From Tetramitus jugosus (lineage: Eukaryota; Heterolobosea; Eutetramitea; Acrasida; Vahlkampfiidae), in contig OW569345.1 in NCBI GenBank assembly GCA_937625935.1, positions 496,001 through 560,000 of the forward strand: a stretch of DNA of 64,000 nucleotides. The letters are read 5' to 3'. Numbering within the stretch: position 1 is the first letter of the stretch; each line of letters begins with the position of its first letter. The notes beneath the pieces were generated by a model. It did not search any database. It had not been told where the DNA came from and saw only the letters and a program-made list of their open reading frames with translations. Shown in pieces: positions 23,901-33,645 of this stretch. A program made the position numbers and the translations under genes.

Positions 23901-24985
23901 TCTTAATATTTCCTCCAATCGTTGAATCAACACAGTTAAAAACTCGTCTGAGTACTCTTGTCCTTTCCATGACCGACCACTGCTATGGGGCCACTCATTC
24001 TTTGTTAACTTGAGCACGGAACGAGACCATTCGTAGCATAACTCAAGAGATCTCTCCAGAGTGGCCTTTACAACCGTATAGCGATCACTCCACATATTTA
24101 ATTCTTCACATTTCAATTGCACAAAACGACCAATGCTGCTCGAGATCGTCGCCAGCAAATGACTCATTCTTTTTTGGGAATAAGACTCAACATCCAACCA
24201 AATAATGTCCAACACATCCACCACCTTTTCAATGAATGAAGGATCGCCATTGAGAACATCTTCCAGCTTTCTCTGACCCAAAGAATCAAACTCATCATGC
24301 AAAAGGGTAGGTTTCACGATTGCCGTGATTGATTGCCCTAACTTGTTCAATCGATCCATTTGATTGCCTGCTACATCATACCAATAAAAAAATTCCTCTT
24401 GTGGTGTTAAAAAGTACAAATGATCTTCAGATGTTGTGCTTGTTTTTTCCTTTGCCACAAACGAGATCAGACCAGATTCGAGCTCCGACAACAAATTTTG
24501 CAACATGGGATTGTCCTGAGGGTTCTGTTGAAGAAGAGGACCATAGACATGCTTGATACTGGTTAAAAGGTTGGATCCAGGTGAAGATTGATTCACTAAC
24601 ATCGAACTTATTTTCACAGGATTTTTAGGTGAGTAGGGTTCTGGCTTCGATTTGATAAAGTGAATCTCTTGCACGGCATCTGGAGGGAATGAGATGGAAT
24701 TTTGACAATGAAGCTACGTTTAAGGGCAGAGTAAATTGCGAATGAGCACTTTTGGGTTGAATTTCGAGGGAGGGAGAAACATACCGCATTGTCTTGTGTT
24801 TGATATACCTCCAACAACATGCAGTTTCCACTATTGATAAAAGCTTGAATACTGTCATCAGAAGTGAGCAGCACCGTATTTGACTTGACGACATGATCTC
24901 CGAATGCACATCGAATCCAATTAAGAATTTGATTGAGGAATTGATCATAGTCCATGTTTTCTATTCCTCTCGTGCTTTCTTTCAT
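11907..24985 (-). CDS. DYNC2H1: Cytoplasmic dynein-2 heavy chain (retrograde intraflagellar transport motor)
   Basis: Two exons: 24985-24785 and 24713-11907, with a 71-base intron (GTATGT...TAG) joined in phase 0. The product is about 4,335 residues; human DYNC2H1 is about 4,300. Exon 1 encodes the N-terminal segment with NSGNCMLLEVYQ, and the join gives ISFPPDAVQEIHFIKSKP, which aligns with the human N-terminus. The other possible acceptor (24696) breaks the frame. AAA1 has GPAGTGKTESVKALG (about residue 1,700), AAA2 GPSGSGKG (about 1,990), AAA3 GPEGCGKN (about 2,310) and AAA4 GRPGTGRKN (about 2,680). The AAA4 loop has arginine at the usual lysine, as in other dynein-2 chains. Then come the coiled-coil stalk and microtubule-binding region, AAA5-6 and the C-terminal domain. 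It powers return traffic from ciliary tip to base. Confidence 0.95.
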
Positions 24986-25163
24986 CTTGTTTGGAGGAGT
25001 TTTAGTGAACAAGGTCCGTAGTCGACGGTTGCCGCCACCTACACTCCGCTAAGAAGAGAATCTCAGATCAAACCAACACACACGGATCCACTGACAACCC
25101 ACCGAGAGTGTTCGGAGTTGATACGACTCTAAACGCTCACATCCAAGCTAGGCTGGAGATACG

Positions 25164-26302
25164 ATGTCATGTATTGTTTTGGTATTTTTCCTCGAATACA
25201 AAAATAGTATTCCAGATTGTTGGTTGATAATCAGTTTCCCACAATCAAAATCAATCCACATGAAGAAAGTTTGGAATGAAAGAATCGATAATTGGTTGAG
25301 AGTGGATAACGATCATACAAAGGATATTCTCAATAGCCCATGTAGTCCCTCAAGTCCACTGTCCTCCAAACCAAAGAACCAAACGCCGCGGGAGTCCAAA
25401 TTCTTTTATTTGATGAAAACCCTCACTCAAAATGTTGTGTTATTGTTTGATGATTGGGTTCTCTTTCCCTCTGTTAACTGCTATTTAGAGAATGAACAAA
25501 CATTGAACATCCTAGCTCTCCTTTTACTGAATGGTCTCCAGATTAGTTATGTATTTCTTGGATCTGGCTTGTATGTGGTGTTGTCTGCATTGATGACTAT
25601 CTTTAGTCTGTGGAACGCATACAATTTGTTCACGACTTCCAAGACATACCAAATTATCAGGGATCGACACAGTTGTACTCCTACTTCTGTGAAGAGATTG
25701 AAGTTGAGTAGAATTAATCATGATACTGACGAACAATTAGGATCGCGATACAACATATGGGAAGCTCACATGTGGAATTATTCTGAACTTCAGAAATTAT
25801 TGTTTTGGTAAGTTGTCTTTCGTTTTTTCGCTGTCCACTCTCCATGTTCTGTCGTTTACACTACATTAGCTACTTTTCACCTTTTCAAACTTTAGGGTTG
25901 ACCATTACCACCGCAACTAAAGGGATTCTGTTCTTAAAGCTCGTAATTCTTCTCGTGTGTTATCTTCAAGCGTATATGTTAACTCAATTGTTTTCAAAGT
26001 TTGAAATGAAACAGGATATTAAAGATTTAATTCAGGGAGAAGTTCTGAAGGAACAAATGCTCATGTGCAACAAAATATGGTACTCCGCGAACAAAGTTCT
26101 TACTCGAAGGTCATTAGCCATGACGCCAATGCCTGAAAACCTGTTTGATGATGAGAACAGCAGGCAAGTCATGGAAGAATTAATTCCCAGTGCCCCAACA
26201 CTTCAACAGGAAGAAAGACAAGAAAAGACACGCGACATCTATCCCATTGCAATGATGATTGCATCATCACCACGAGACCGGCAAGGTAGAGTAACCATCT
26301 AA
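25164..26302 (+). CDS. Unknown multi-pass membrane protein, two exons
   Basis: The exons 25164-25807 and 25870-26302 are joined across a 62-base intron (GTAAGT...TTAG). This acceptor keeps the frame; the stronger-looking tttag ending at 25895 does not. The product is about 358 residues. Hydrophobic segments lie near residues 110-155 (LNILALLLLNGLQISYVFLG and the following stretch) and in exon 2 (GILFLKLVILLVCYLQAYML), followed by a polar C-terminal tail. I do not recognise the family. The start is unsure: the ATG at 25164 gives a hydrophobic N-terminus, while the ATG at 25260 (MKKVWNERIDNW) is also reasonable. It diverges from the dynein-2 gene over 178 bases, so the two may be co-expressed, but that is only inference. 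Confidence 0.65.
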
Positions 26303-26332
26303 ACAGTGAATGTTATGAATCACGAACAGCGT

Positions 26333-27532
26333 TTACTTCTTTTGTTTCTTTGCGCTCTTCTCATTAACGTCGGATGCCTTACGCTTTCCAAGTTTCACAG
26401 CAGTGGCACCAGTCTTGGAAGATTCAGACTTTGAGGTAGCAGCAGTGGTTGAAGCAGTCTTCTTCAACTCGCTGGACAGAGCACCACAATCCAAAATCTT
26501 AACGTCAGCAGACACATCACCCTCGTCGTCACCAAGCTTCTCAACTCTTCTCACAACGTTCATACCGTCGACAACTTCACCAAACACAACATGCTTGCCA
26601 TCTAACCAGTCAGTCACAACAGTAGTGATAAAGAATTGAGATCCGTTGGTATGTGGTCCAGAGTTGGCCATAGACAAGAGACCAGGCTTTGTATGCTTCT
26701 TCTTAAAGTTCTCATCCTTGAACGTAGTTCCATAGATTGAAACACCACCAGTGCCATCACCATTGGTAATATCACCACCTTGGAGCATAAAGTCAGGGAT
26801 GACTCTGTGGAATGGACTGTTCTTGTATGTAAGCTTCTGCTTGTTATCACCAGTGCAAATAGCTCTAAAATTGGCAGCAGTCTTTGGCACAACATCATCG
26901 TACAACTTCATGGTAACTCTTCCAATTTTCTTTCCGTTGACACCAATATCGAAAAAGAGCAATTCATTTGCGTTGCTCTTGGCAACAGTGGAGGATGCTT
27001 CAGCAGGAGCAGCAGCAGCAGCAGGCTTCTTCTCACCACAATCCACAATCTTTACAGTTTGCTTTGTCTTTCCAGAAGTGGAACCAAGGCCTTCCATCTT
27101 CTTCACAATATTCTGTCCACTAATCACCTTACCGAACACAACATGAACACCATCCAACCAGGAAGTTTTTGCAGTTGTGATAAAGAATTGAGATCCATTG
27201 GTGTTTGGTCCAGAGTTGGCCATGGACAGCAAGAATGGCTCTGTGTGCTTGAGTTTAAAGTTCTCGTCGGCGAATTTAGCACCATAAATAGATTTGCCAC
27301 CAGTTCCGTTGCCCTTGGTGAAATCACCACCTTGACACATAAACTTTGGAATAATTCTGTGGAAGATGCTGTTCTTGAAGTGAAGTCCCTTCTTCTCACC
27401 AGTGCAGAGTTGACGAAAGTTTTCTGCAGTCTTTGGGACGACGTCAGCACGGAGTTCAAACTCGATGCGTTCAGCTGGTTTACCACCGATGGAAACGTCG
27501 AAAAAAACGATTGGGTTGGACTTTTTGCTCAT
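26333..27532 (-). CDS. Tandem cyclophilin: two peptidyl-prolyl isomerase domains and a basic tail
   Basis: One uninterrupted frame of 399 residues holds two complete cyclophilin domains (about residues 7-168 and 190-352). Each has the active-site set: [14 protein letters not shown] with [10 protein letters not shown] in the first, and [14 protein letters not shown] with [10 protein letters not shown] in the second. Arg, Phe, Gln and Trp are kept in both, so both are likely active and cyclosporin-binding. An Ala-rich linker joins them. The last ~45 residues are basic and end SAKKQKK, with GKRKASD before it, suggesting a nuclear or nucleolar signal. There is no signal peptide. Domain 1 looks like cyclophilin A; domain 2 carries a one-residue shift in the CTGDNKQKL loop. 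The ATG at 27532 opens the frame. Confidence 0.92.
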   Translation of the reverse strand: MSKKSNPIVFFDVSIGGKPAERIEFELRADVVPKTAENFRQLCTGEKKGLHFKNSIFHRIIPKFMCQGGDFTKGNGTGGKSIYGAKFADENFKLKHTEPFLLSMANSGPNTNGSQFFITTAKTSWLDGVHVVFGKVISGQNIVKKMEGLGSTSGKTKQTVKIVDCGEKKPAAAAAPAEASSTVAKSNANELLFFDIGVNGKKIGRVTMKLYDDVVPKTAANFRAICTGDNKQKLTYKNSPFHRVIPDFMLQGGDITNGDGTGGVSIYGTTFKDENFKKKHTKPGLLSMANSGPHTNGSQFFITTVVTDWLDGKHVVFGEVVDGMNVVRRVEKLGDDEGDVSADVKILDCGALSSELKKTASTTAATSKSESSKTGATAVKLGKRKASDVNEKSAKKQKK

Positions 27533-28159
27533 TTGATTTGTTTGTGGTTGTTTAGCTCTGGTTTTTGATTGTTGGGGTTAATGTTTGCTGTTTTGTGTGA
27601 AAAGGTTCAACGAATCTGATGAAGAATCAATTTTTTTTCGAATACAACTGTTGCGGTTACTCTTTTGATTGTCTTTCCTGGTTATCTGTTCATTGTGTCC
27701 CGTTTCTCTTATCGCCACCAGGCCCCTAACGAGACAATGTTACACTGTTTCCTGTTCAATTTTACACTTAAGACATATCGTATCCATGTCCATATGTTGA
27801 GCAACTGCCTTTGTGAACTGTAACTTTCCACCTGAGTCACAAACCACTCCATAGCGCGATCGACTCTGAAAGGGTATCACATATATTTATAATCTCCAGC
27901 ACATATTAGACACTCCGAATATATCCATAATACCTTCTCCTCTTTCTAGCTATCTATGCTGCCGCAAGAAGACTCGCCACAACTGTTCCCTCTCCACGAC
28001 CTTAAAACTATCAGTGCACATTGGGGCAGTGACCATTGATTACTTGTATTGTCCATTCAAACTCACTTGTCAAGTACTTGTATCTGTAAGAACTAATCCA
28101 AAATTCCATGTCTTTTGACGAATTCCCTATGTCTAATTAATTCTCCAGAAAAATTCACA

Positions 28160-28323
28160 GACCCCAAAATGTTCGTTTTTTTTTTTTTTGATACAACGCG
28201 CAGTTGCTCACTTTATTGTTTATCATTCTTTCCATTATTTTTACTTATACTCATTGTGCCGCTCGCAGAGCGGCACTTGTCTTCCCTTTCAGTAACGCTC
28301 GGAGAACGACCCCAAAATGTTCG
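28160..28323 (-). mobile_element. Short non-coding retroposed insertion with poly(A) tail and 16-base target-site duplication
   Basis: The 16-base sequence gaccccaaaatgttcg occurs at 28160-28175 and again, perfectly, at 28308-28323. Between the copies lie 14 T residues (28176-28189) touching the left copy and then a 118-base body. Read on the minus strand, this is body, A14 tail, duplication: the hallmark of target-primed reverse transcription of a polyadenylated RNA, as with SINEs or processed retrocopies. The body has no coding capacity. It contains a 9-base-pair hairpin and, near its 5' end, CCGAGCGTTACTGAAAGGG, which faintly resembles a leucine or serine tRNA D-arm region. It lies 30 bases upstream of a tRNA gene. 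The source RNA is unknown. Confidence 0.7.
28256..28276. repeat. Perfect 9-base inverted repeat with a 3-base loop
   Basis: GTGCCGCTC, loop GCA, GAGCGGCAC: a perfect GC-rich hairpin inside the retroposed body, in otherwise AT-rich surroundings. It could be a structured part of the parent RNA. A terminator is less likely because no T-run directly follows on either strand. Confidence 0.7.
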
Positions 28324-28353
28324 GATTCCCTAAAATGGACAAATTTAACATCG

Positions 28354-28434
28354 GCAAGCGTTCCCGAGTGGTCAAAGGGGCTGGACTTAAGACCCAGTGC
28401 ATCAGCTTCGTGAGTTCGAACCTCACCGCTTGCA
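28354..28434 (+). tRNA. tRNA-Leu (anticodon UAA)
   Basis: The acceptor stem GCAAGCG pairs with CGCTTGC and is followed by discriminator A. The anticodon stem ctgga/cccag carries loop cttaaga with anticodon TAA. The T arm GTGAG-TTCGAAC-CTCAC is perfect. The long variable arm (tgcatcagcttc region) marks a class II tRNA, as expected for leucine. The D-arm holds the A-box-like GAGTGGTCAAAGGGG and the T arm the B box. There is no intron. Length is 81 bases. Confidence 0.96.
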
Positions 28435-28494
28435 ATCATTTTTGTTTGTGGTTGTTGTTTTATTGTATTTACAGATTTGCATGGTCAAAAGACC

Positions 28495-29169
28495 TCAAAT
28501 GTCGCTGGCGAATTTGCTGATATTTCGTGTCTTGGTTTCCACATCTCTTTGTATCTCTTTCTTCTCTCCTTTTCCCTCTCTTAAACCACTCTCAAAAGCT
28601 TGTTTGCACTCAATGTAACTCAGATCAGTCTCCAATTCCTCGCTTCTTGTTAGGTGAACAGGGAAAGCGTTGTTCAGTGTATCAAAAGTTGATGCCCCCA
28701 CACCATACTCTTCTCTTCCTCTCTTCTTAGCGTCATATCCCATTCCTGATGCTCTGAACTCTCTCTTGTTAAAATCATCTGCGATGGTCTTCTTGTACAA
28801 ATTGACATTCTCAATAAACTTTTCACTTTCTCCTTTGGATGGCTCCTCCACCTCCATATCTCTTCCATAAGATTCACTCAAATTCAATCCCTCATCTGCG
28901 TAGCTGTAAATGTTTGCCTGGTCAGATCCCAACTCCTCAGCAGTGAGTTTCTTCTTAGATGTATCATTTCTCACAAAGCCTCCGAAGCCGGTTACCTCTG
29001 CTTGAGATTTTGGTCCCAAATTGTACCTCTCCTCCTTTTCTTCATCTACATCAATCTTGTCTGGTCTTTTGTCCTGTCGGATGACACTCTGAGACAAGTA
29101 TCGGATGTTTTGTGCTTTGTTCCCTTGCTTCTGTACAAATAATTGACAAATTCTTCTCAGATGACTCAT
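28495..29169 (-). CDS. Unknown protein with a likely mitochondrial presequence
   Basis: I use the first ATG in frame (29169), giving 224 residues. The N-terminus MSHLRRICQLFVQKQG and the following RYLSQSVIRQ are rich in Arg, Gln and Ser with no acids, like a mitochondrial targeting peptide. The rest is hydrophilic and charged, with Gly/Tyr-containing stretches (EVTGFGGFVRND, ASGMGYDAKKRGREEYGVG) and a C-terminal region with two conserved-looking acidic patches. There is no membrane helix. I do not recognise a family; a mitochondrial ribosome or respiratory assembly accessory protein would fit the composition but that is a guess. The stop is 60 bases from the convergent tRNA-Leu. Confidence 0.65.
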   Translation of the reverse strand: MSHLRRICQLFVQKQGNKAQNIRYLSQSVIRQDKRPDKIDVDEEKEERYNLGPKSQAEVTGFGGFVRNDTSKKKLTAEELGSDQANIYSYADEGLNLSESYGRDMEVEEPSKGESEKFIENVNLYKKTIADDFNKREFRASGMGYDAKKRGREEYGVGASTFDTLNNAFPVHLTRSEELETDLSYIECKQAFESGLREGKGEKKEIQRDVETKTRNISKFASDI

Positions 29170-29408
29170 ACTTGTATGTAATTGTATTCTCAATTCAGGT
29201 AGTTGCGATCTTGAAGTTGAGAGAATTAAGCGTCGTGTTATGCGATGATGAGTGAAAAATAGCGAGGTCGCGTCAGTCAACCAAGGATATGGTGATCAAT
29301 ACTAAAAAAAATGATGATCCTCAGTCAAAAAAAGACAAGAAACTCCTTTACATTGCATTCAGGATAACGGCTCCATCAACATCTGCGAATGAGTTCCAAC
29401 ATGCACAC

Positions 29409-30192
29409 TTAGTACATGTCATCATAGGTGTTAAAGTCCTCTTTTCTTGATGCCAACTTGTAATCACTTGGCAATGTATAGTTTGACCATTGACTAGGCA
29501 ACGACGTCTGAGAGAAAATGGCACCGGTGAACGGCGTAATATCCCAATGGAGTTTAAACGTGACGCGCGTATTTCTCAAGTGATTTCCCTTGTCGACCAG
29601 CGGATACTTGTTTCTCAGATAATCCACATGCAACAGAGCACTCTCTTGTTTCTTGATAATGTGATCCCAGACCACAACATCATTCACCTCATAAGCTTCA
29701 TCATCACCACCCAACGACGTCGATGAATAGTGTGCCGTAATGTACACAAACAATTGTTTGACATTCCAGTGAAACACTGGTCTCAAATCAGCGTGCAATG
29801 AGAAGACAAAGGAAGCACGATCATTTCGAGAATAAGGCAATACGGACCTTCACACCAACAACATCACCCATCATCCAAAAAAAAACAAATTGAGAGAAAA
29901 TATTCAAGTTAGCTAACGATTTGATCTTTGATCGAACACTGCACATTTGAGTCTGATATGTTCATTGTGATGAATCAACAACAAATCAAATGAACAAAGT
30001 GATTGCCATCACACATAGATTGTTGAACAAAACTCACATTTTAACGAGAGAAGCCACAGAGAGCTTTGTGTCAATTTTTTCGGTTGGTGTAGTGAGAATG
30101 AGACTGGAGAATGTAAGTGCCAGAACCATGACTCCCAGTACAGTCAGGGAGAAGGTTGCAACTGTGCTCAAACGATTGCCCCACGTATGCAT
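29409..30192 (-). CDS. SPCS3: Signal peptidase complex subunit 3
   Basis: Two exons, 30192-30038 and 29847-29409, with a 190-base intron (GTGAGT...AAG). Splicing joins AT|G into a methionine codon and gives 197 residues; human SPCS3 has 180. Exon 1 starts MHTWGNRLSTVATFSLTVLG, the single N-terminal membrane helix. Exon 2 carries the family core: HWNVKQLFVYITAHY, then VVVWDHIIKKQESALL, KYPLVDKGNHLRN and VTFKLHWDITPFTG. SPCS3 is the luminal subunit that supports the catalytic SPC18/21 subunit in removing signal peptides in the ER. Phase and family similarity both support the join. Without exon 1 the protein would lack its membrane anchor. Confidence 0.9.
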
Positions 30193-30792
30193 TTGTCTTT
30201 TTTTTTAGGTGGTGATTTTTCTCCTTCAAAGGATTTCTCCGATGTTCGATGAACAAAACAACACGAAATGAGCGGTTGTAATGATTTCATTGCTATCCAA
30301 CGAAACAAAGTACTGATGAAGTTGTTCCTGCAACTTAGAATGGATTTATAAAGTCATCCTCACCCAACGTTCCGATAATTCAAGGTGAGAAACAAGTTGG
30401 CAAGATTGGCGATCACCATCTATCCAACAGAGGTTGGTGTCAAATAGCTTACTGTGTAGATGATGATGCAGACCGAATGATCGAGTGCTCTGCTCAACAC
30501 CTTACTGCTGGGTCTGCTTTAAGGAGAAGGGTGAGGAGCTCATAGTCTCTGTCTGAGCTTTTCCGGGAGTCCGAGTCGCTTTCGGTATCGTAATGTTCTT
30601 GGCGTTGGCGCGTCCAACATCGAACCTCAACATTTCGTAGTCTCGCGAATACTCGCCCATCTGTCAGATGCACAATGCGTTTCGTTCGGGGTTGAAGCCA
30701 CCTCTGGGATGGATCCAAACCTCAACTAGTTGTGCTCTGGACACTGACCACCAATAAAAACACGTAAAGATCAACCCAGTGAATATCTCATT
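30193..30792. other. Intergenic region between divergent SPCS3 and alanine aminotransferase genes
   Basis: This must hold both promoters. The 30490-30720 part is richer in G and C than other gaps, and two minus-strand frames stay open there for 50-75 codons, but no convincing start codon, splice signal or family similarity supports a gene. I see no RNA gene. Confidence 0.4.
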
Positions 30793-32385
30793 ATGCAATC
30801 GGAACAACATAGTCCCTCCAATCAAAGCACAACGTCACCACAGCCGCTTGTGAAAAATCATCCCTCCGTCGTCGATTCCACAAACCACAACAACACATCA
30901 ACACCCACAAACAACATGTCTTCCGTGAGCAAGATTCTCCAAGTTTCCAACTTGAACCAAAATTTGGTCAAGGCCAAGTACGCTGTCAGAGGTCCAGTCG
31001 TCCAAAAAGCAGATCAACTCAATGCTCAATTGCAATCCAAGTCTCACAAGCTTCCATTCAATGACATTGTGTTCTGTAACATTGGTAATCCACAACAACT
31101 CAAGCAAAAGCCATTGACCTTCCACAGAGAAGTTCTCTCCTTGGTCACTGCTCCTCATTTGCTTCAATATGAGAAGGCTTTGATCAATGAATTGCACATT
31201 AAGCCTGATGTCATCAAGAGAGCAAAGACTATTCTGTCTGGTATCGATTCTGGAAGCACTGGTGCTTACACTCATTCTCAAGGCCTTCAATCCATTCGTC
31301 AAAATGTGGTCGAGTTTATCAAGAAGCGTGATCAGGACACTGATCCTGAATTTACCACTCAACACATTTTCTTGACAAATGGTGCTAGTCCTGGTGTTCA
31401 AATGGGATTGAGAGCCATGATCAGAGGACCACAAGACGGTATCATGATCCCTATTCCTCAATATCCACTGTACTCTGCTTCCATTCAAATGACTGGCGGT
31501 ACACAGGTGCCATACTTGTTGGACGAAGAGACTGGATGGTCATTGTCTGTTGAGGAACTCGAGAGACAATACAGTGCTGCCACAAAGAATGGAACCAATG
31601 TGAGAGCTTTGGTCATTATCAATCCAGGTAACCCAACTGGTCAAGTGTTGCCAAAGGACAACATGAAGGGTATTGTCGATTTTTGTCATAGAAGAAAGAT
31701 TGTCTTGTTGGCTGATGAGGTGTATCAGGAGAATGTGTACACTGAGAAGCCTTTCCACTCTTTCCACAGTATTGTGAAGGAGATGGGTCTCTCTGATAGC
31801 TTCGAAATGATCTCCTATCACTCCACCTCCAAGGGATTCTTGGGTGAGTGCGGTAGACGTGGTGGATACTTCCAATTCTCAAAGGCCATTGACCCTGATG
31901 TTCAAGATGAAATGTACAAGACTGCTTCAGTCAATCTGTGTCCTAATGTTGACGGTCAAGTCATGGTTGACTTGATGGTCAATCCACCAAGAGAAGGTGA
32001 TGACTCCTATGCTCAATACAAGCAGGAGAGAGATGACATCTTGTCATCCTTGAAGAGAAGAGCTGTCAATCTTGTTAAGAAGTTGAACAGTTTGGAAGGT
32101 GTTTCTTGCCAACAAGCAGAAGGTGCCATGTATGCTTTCCCAAGTATTACCATTCCAGACAAGGCTGTCAAGGAGGCACAAACTCTTGGTGTTGCTCCAG
32201 ATATGCTCTATGTCTTGCAATTGTTGGAGCAAACTGGTATTTGTGTTGTTCCAGGATCTGGCTTTGGTCAAAAGGATGGTACTTACCATTTCAGAACTAC
32301 TTTCTTGCCACCTGATGATAAGATTGATGCTGTCTGTGAGAGACTCGAGAAGTTCCACAATGACTTTATGACAAAGTACAAGTAA
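30793..32385 (+). CDS. GPT: Alanine aminotransferase
   Basis: PLP enzyme of 530 residues that interconverts alanine and 2-oxoglutarate with pyruvate and glutamate. Clear family strings are IVFCNIGNPQQLKQKPLTFH (about residue 90), TNGASPGVQ, INPGNPTGQVLP, LADEVYQENVY and the PLP-lysine motif YHSTSKGFLGECGRRGGYF (Lys about 349). The C-terminus has the family's PGSGFGQKDGTYHFRTTFLP. The first ~41 residues are Ser/Thr/Asn/Gln-rich and unlike a mitochondrial presequence. A second ATG at 30916 (MSSVSKILQ) would remove them and may be the true start of the core enzyme. Long Q/N tracts are common in this window, so either start is possible. Confidence 0.92.
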   Translation: MQSEQHSPSNQSTTSPQPLVKNHPSVVDSTNHNNTSTPTNNMSSVSKILQVSNLNQNLVKAKYAVRGPVVQKADQLNAQLQSKSHKLPFNDIVFCNIGNPQQLKQKPLTFHREVLSLVTAPHLLQYEKALINELHIKPDVIKRAKTILSGIDSGSTGAYTHSQGLQSIRQNVVEFIKKRDQDTDPEFTTQHIFLTNGASPGVQMGLRAMIRGPQDGIMIPIPQYPLYSASIQMTGGTQVPYLLDEETGWSLSVEELERQYSAATKNGTNVRALVIINPGNPTGQVLPKDNMKGIVDFCHRRKIVLLADEVYQENVYTEKPFHSFHSIVKEMGLSDSFEMISYHSTSKGFLGECGRRGGYFQFSKAIDPDVQDEMYKTASVNLCPNVDGQVMVDLMVNPPREGDDSYAQYKQERDDILSSLKRRAVNLVKKLNSLEGVSCQQAEGAMYAFPSITIPDKAVKEAQTLGVAPDMLYVLQLLEQTGICVVPGSGFGQKDGTYHFRTTFLPPDDKIDAVCERLEKFHNDFMTKYK

Positions 32386-32779
32386 AAAACGTGATCTGGG
32401 TTCGTTCAAACAATCTGCATTTGTCTCAACACCTGTTTGTCCTTGCAAAGATACAACACACTTTCATTCGATCATTTCCTGCCTGACCTCAGCTCACCAG
32501 GAATTCCTTCTCCATACCCACCACCATCGTTCCTTCTGCTCACCAAACAGAAGAACATCCATCTTCCATCTTCGAAATAGAACCGGTTACAACAGAAATA
32601 CGCTCAATGAGTTTTACTCCGGAGTTCCTTGCTCTATAAAAATTCGGACCAATCACGAAGCTGCAGAAAAGCAACACATAACCCACCACCGAGACCGAAA
32701 GAACACACAAGAGAGAGTACGCCATTTTAGCTGCTACATCAACCAAAAAACAAACAAACAACAACAACAACAAACAAAA
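32386..32779 (+). promoter_or_regulatory. Probable ATG8 promoter and leader with a TATA-like box
   Basis: The 394 bases between the aminotransferase stop and the ATG8 start include tataaaaa at 32635-32642, 138 bases before the ATG, with ccaat at 32649-32653. The last 70 bases are A- and CAA-rich, like other leaders in this window (caacaacaacaaacaaaaatg). A minus-strand frame is open across the region but is probably incidental. No transcription data support the box. Confidence 0.35.
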
Positions 32780-33288
<509 letters not shown>

Positions 33289-33645
33289 ATTTGCTCATTC
33301 GAAACACCCACACACAAAAAAAAACATTGCTTTTTTATTCCTTTGTTTCCTCTCTGGAGAGAACAGGGACAAGAGTGGTGGAAGAAAGGAGGAATCTGGT
33401 CTGAGATGAAATGGAGACACGACTCGTGTTGCTGTCGTCATATGGAACATGGACCTTTTGAAATGGTGCTCAAACAACAAGCATTCACAGCGCGAAACAG
33501 ACACATGACGGTTGCTCTATTTCCAATGTAATCCAATAATTTGTATATAAAAAGAGACATGTTTTTTTAACGTCACAAGGATGATGCTGCAGGTATCATT
33601 TGAAGTTATTTATTGTTATCAATTGTTGTTTTGAAGGATGATCTC
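33289..33645. other. Convergent gap between ATG8 and the PAK1IP1-like gene
   Basis: Likely 3' untranslated regions of both genes. A-runs and T-runs are present; I see no gene, RNA or repeat of note. Confidence 0.4.

Larger units (their letters stand above)
27533..28353. other. Intergenic stretch between the cyclophilin gene and tRNA-Leu
   Basis: The part nearest the cyclophilin start (27533-27650) is T-rich and is probably its promoter and leader. Nothing between 27650 and 28159 has a start codon plus a long frame. A 41-codon open segment on the minus strand (27740-27865) follows a good acceptor (ctttcag), but I could not attach it to any upstream exon. The right-hand part holds the retroposed insertion described separately. 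Confidence 0.5.

Noticed and set aside
25896-26302. Alternative exon start after tttag (25895) in the two-exon membrane gene
   Set aside because: The phase does not match the only good donor; the acceptor at 25869 keeps the frame.
27740-27865. 41-codon open segment after a good acceptor (ctttcag) on the minus strand
   Set aside because: I could not find an upstream exon with matching phase, and an open run of this length is expected by chance.
27886-27899. 14-base tttataatctccag shared with 56615-56628
   Set aside because: Several shared 14-mers are expected by chance in 64 kb, and the two flanking regions are otherwise unrelated.
30494-30718. Open minus-strand frame rich in Ser, Asp and Arg
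   Set aside because: No ATG, a stop directly upstream, no splice acceptor, and another frame is nearly as open in the same GC-richer stretch.
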